Positions 5,404 to 6,929 of a stretch of 6,929 bases of DNA are shown here, one piece after another (positions within the stretch are counted from its first letter, which is position 1; every line of letters begins with the position of its first letter). Where the stretch lies: contig DCGH01000028.1 of NCBI GenBank assembly GCA_002315205.1, positions 12,308 through 19,236 of the forward strand. Reading direction: 5' to 3'. The translations under genes and the position numbers were made by a program. This DNA comes from Erysipelotrichaceae bacterium UBA1783. Its GTDB lineage: Bacteria; Bacillota_I; Bacilli_A; Erysipelotrichales; Erysipelotrichaceae. The notes under the pieces were generated by a model, which made no database searches, was not told where the DNA came from, and saw nothing but the letters and a program-made list of their open reading frames with translations.

Positions 5404-6929
5404 TTACTCGTTTACAACCTTTGCAAATCTGTAGTCAACATTGTTATGGTCAACTGCTAAATTCTGGATACAAGAGTTGTAGCATAATGATGATGACTGC
5501 CATGTAATAGGTAAGTCCATCATATTTTCAGAGAAGTAAGTAGCAATAGCTGCTAAAGCATCCTTTCTTGCCTGAGTACCAACAGCATCTAAACCAGCCT
5601 GGTATAATGCATCGAATGTTTCATCTTCATAACCATAGTAGCCATCTACAGTAGTGTAATCACCCATGTAATCGAATGAGTCAGTTTCAATTCCATTTCC
5701 ACCCTTCCAGAAATCGAAGTTGCCACTGTAAACCTTCATAATCATACCCATGATTGTCTGCATATCTAATTCACACTTGATGCCTAAAGCCTTTGACCAC
5801 TGGTCAGCGATTGCATTTAATGCATCAGTATTACCTGTAGATTCCATAGCTAATAGCTTGAATGTTGGAATTTCATTAACATCAGTGCATCCTAAATCAG
5901 CCATAGCAGCAGCTAAATACTTCTGAGCAGCTTCTACATCCTGAGCTGTTGACCAGCTACCAGTTGTATATTCCTTATTGAATAAGTCGTTTACACCATA
6001 TTCTGAATTAGAAATTAAGCTTGAAGCAGCAGTCTGTCCCTTATAAACAGTAGCAACTAAAGCATCTCTATCTAATGCAGCACTTAAAGCCTTACGGAAG
6101 TTAACATTGCTTAACCACTTACCAGTTTCATCAGTAGCACCAGCACTGTTTACATGTAAGAACTGAGTAGTTCCTTCAACAGTCATTGACTTGTAGCCAG
6201 CTGCAACAGCTGCACCAACCTGTTCTTCAGTCTGGAATGAAGCAACATCTAATGTACCTGTAGAAATCATATCAACAGCTGTATCACCAGTAGCGCCTAC
6301 TGCTGTAACGATTGAATCTAAGCTTACATTTTCAGCATCCCAATAGTTTGCATTCTTAACGAACTTGATTGAAGAATCATGAGCCCAAGACTCAATAGTG
6401 AATGCACCATTACCAATGAATGCATCAGCATCTGAACCATAAGCAACGCCCTTTTCTTCAACTAAAGCCTGCTTAACTGGAGCAAATAATACTGAAGTGA
6501 ATGTTTCTTCATCAGCTGGAGAAGCATAAGTGAATGTGATATTGTAATCATCTACAACAGTAATACCTACCTGATCAGCAGTAACTTCACCATTTGAATA
6601 TGCAACAGCATTTACGATAGTGCTAATTGCAGAATCTGAAGCATTTGCTAAACCATTTTCAGGAGTTAATGCTCTGATTACAGCATACTTAACATCGTTT
6701 GCAGTAACTGGAGTTCCATCAGAGAACTTAGTTTCCTTTAAATGGAATGTCCAAGTTAAACCATCTTCACTACCGCTCCACTTATCAGCAATACCTTCGC
6801 CAATTACGTTATTAACACTTCTTAATAAGCCTTCTGTGATTAATCTAACAGCAAATCCAGAGCCATCTTCTACAGAAGCAGCAGCATCTAAAGTTGAAGC
6901 ATCGTAAGATACAGCAACAGTGATTGAGT
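5404..6929 (-). CDS. ABC-transporter substrate-binding protein, SBP_bac_5 (DppA/OppA-like) family; 5' end outside window
   Basis: The frame stays open from the stop at 5404 to the right edge, giving 507 visible residues. The ATG at 6270 is internal: the codons before it encode the family N-lobe. Family landmarks are an opening like SITVAVSYDASTLD, then GLTWTFHLKE, KFSDGTPVTANDVKYAV (about residues 67-83), GNGAFTIESW (172-181), KNANYWDAEN (191-200), the region with FRKALSAALDRDALV, and LPITWQSSSLCYN near the C-terminus. Such proteins capture peptides, or sometimes nickel, sugars or amino-acid derivatives, outside the cell and hand them to an ABC permease. In Gram-positives they are usually lipoproteins; the signal peptide and lipobox must lie just beyond the edge, since only the first few dozen residues are missing. 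All 21 visible Lys codons are AAG, unlike the mixed usage next door, suggesting high expression. The ligand cannot be predicted. Confidence 0.92.
   Translation of the reverse strand, partial: SITVAVSYDASTLDAAASVEDGSGFAVRLITEGLLRSVNNVIGEGIADKWSGSEDGLTWTFHLKETKFSDGTPVTANDVKYAVIRALTPENGLANASDSAISTIVNAVAYSNGEVTADQVGITVVDDYNITFTYASPADEETFTSVLFAPVKQALVEEKGVAYGSDADAFIGNGAFTIESWAHDSSIKFVKNANYWDAENVSLDSIVTAVGATGDTAVDMISTGTLDVASFQTEEQVGAAVAAGYKSMTVEGTTQFLHVNSAGATDETGKWLSNVNFRKALSAALDRDALVATVYKGQTAASSLISNSEYGVNDLFNKEYTTGSWSTAQDVEAAQKYLAAAMADLGCTDVNEIPTFKLLAMESTGNTDALNAIADQWSKALGIKCELDMQTIMGMIMKVYSGNFDFWKGGNGIETDSFDYMGDYTTVDGYYGYEDETFDALYQAGLDAVGTQARKDALAAIATYFSENMMDLPITWQSSSLCYNSCIQNLAVDHNNVDYRFAKVVNE

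Noticed and set aside
5404..6270. Binding-protein gene starting at the ATG at 6270
   Set aside because: The frame remains open upstream and encodes required family motifs; this ATG falls within the sequence VDMISTG of the mature protein.
6620..6907. Plus-strand open frame opposite the binding-protein gene
   Set aside because: The minus strand encodes a clear SBP_bac_5 N-lobe over the whole stretch; the plus-strand frame is open because of the biased codon use opposite.

Overview
The window is a 6.9 kb piece of an AT-rich, gene-dense bacterial chromosome. Every gene I can support lies on the minus strand, so the biological order runs from the right edge to the left. Strong Shine-Dalgarno sites, AT-rich codon use, short gaps and compact hairpin/U-tract terminators suggest a low-GC Bacillota (Firmicutes). 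The style of the DNA ligase and of the peptide-type binding protein suggests a gut lineage such as Erysipelotrichia or Clostridia. The taxon is an inference; no rRNA or other marker is present.

Right edge (5404-6929): the 3' 507 codons of an ABC-transporter substrate-binding protein of the SBP_bac_5 (DppA/OppA-like) family. Its reading frame runs off the window, so the signal peptide and lipobox are not visible. All 21 visible lysines use AAG, which suggests strong expression. A hairpin terminator follows at 5350-5385.

Middle (3202-5312): a two-gene operon. An ornithine cyclodeaminase/mu-crystallin family NAD(P)-dependent enzyme is followed after 11 bases by a MalY/PatB-type PLP enzyme. The first protein lacks the aspartate expected in true ornithine cyclodeaminases and is more likely an imine/ketimine reductase or amino-acid dehydrogenase. 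The pair could interconvert an amino or imino acid and its keto form, but the substrate cannot be read from the sequence. A terminator at 3153-3191 closes this unit.

Left (29-3131): a second two-gene operon. Its extended -10 promoter lies in the loop of the preceding terminator. It encodes a divergent NAD-dependent DNA ligase (LigA architecture, several adenylation-site residues changed). A membrane M50-type zinc metalloprotease follows after 4 bases, and its ribosome binding site lies inside the last ligase codons. A palindrome at the left edge probably terminates this unit.

There are no RNA genes, mobile elements, CRISPR arrays or phage genes. No gap exceeds 300 bases. I do not see a clearly new system. 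The most notable points are the altered ligase active site, its coupling to a membrane protease, the reductase/PLP enzyme pair of unknown substrate, and two places where a terminator and the next promoter share the same bases.
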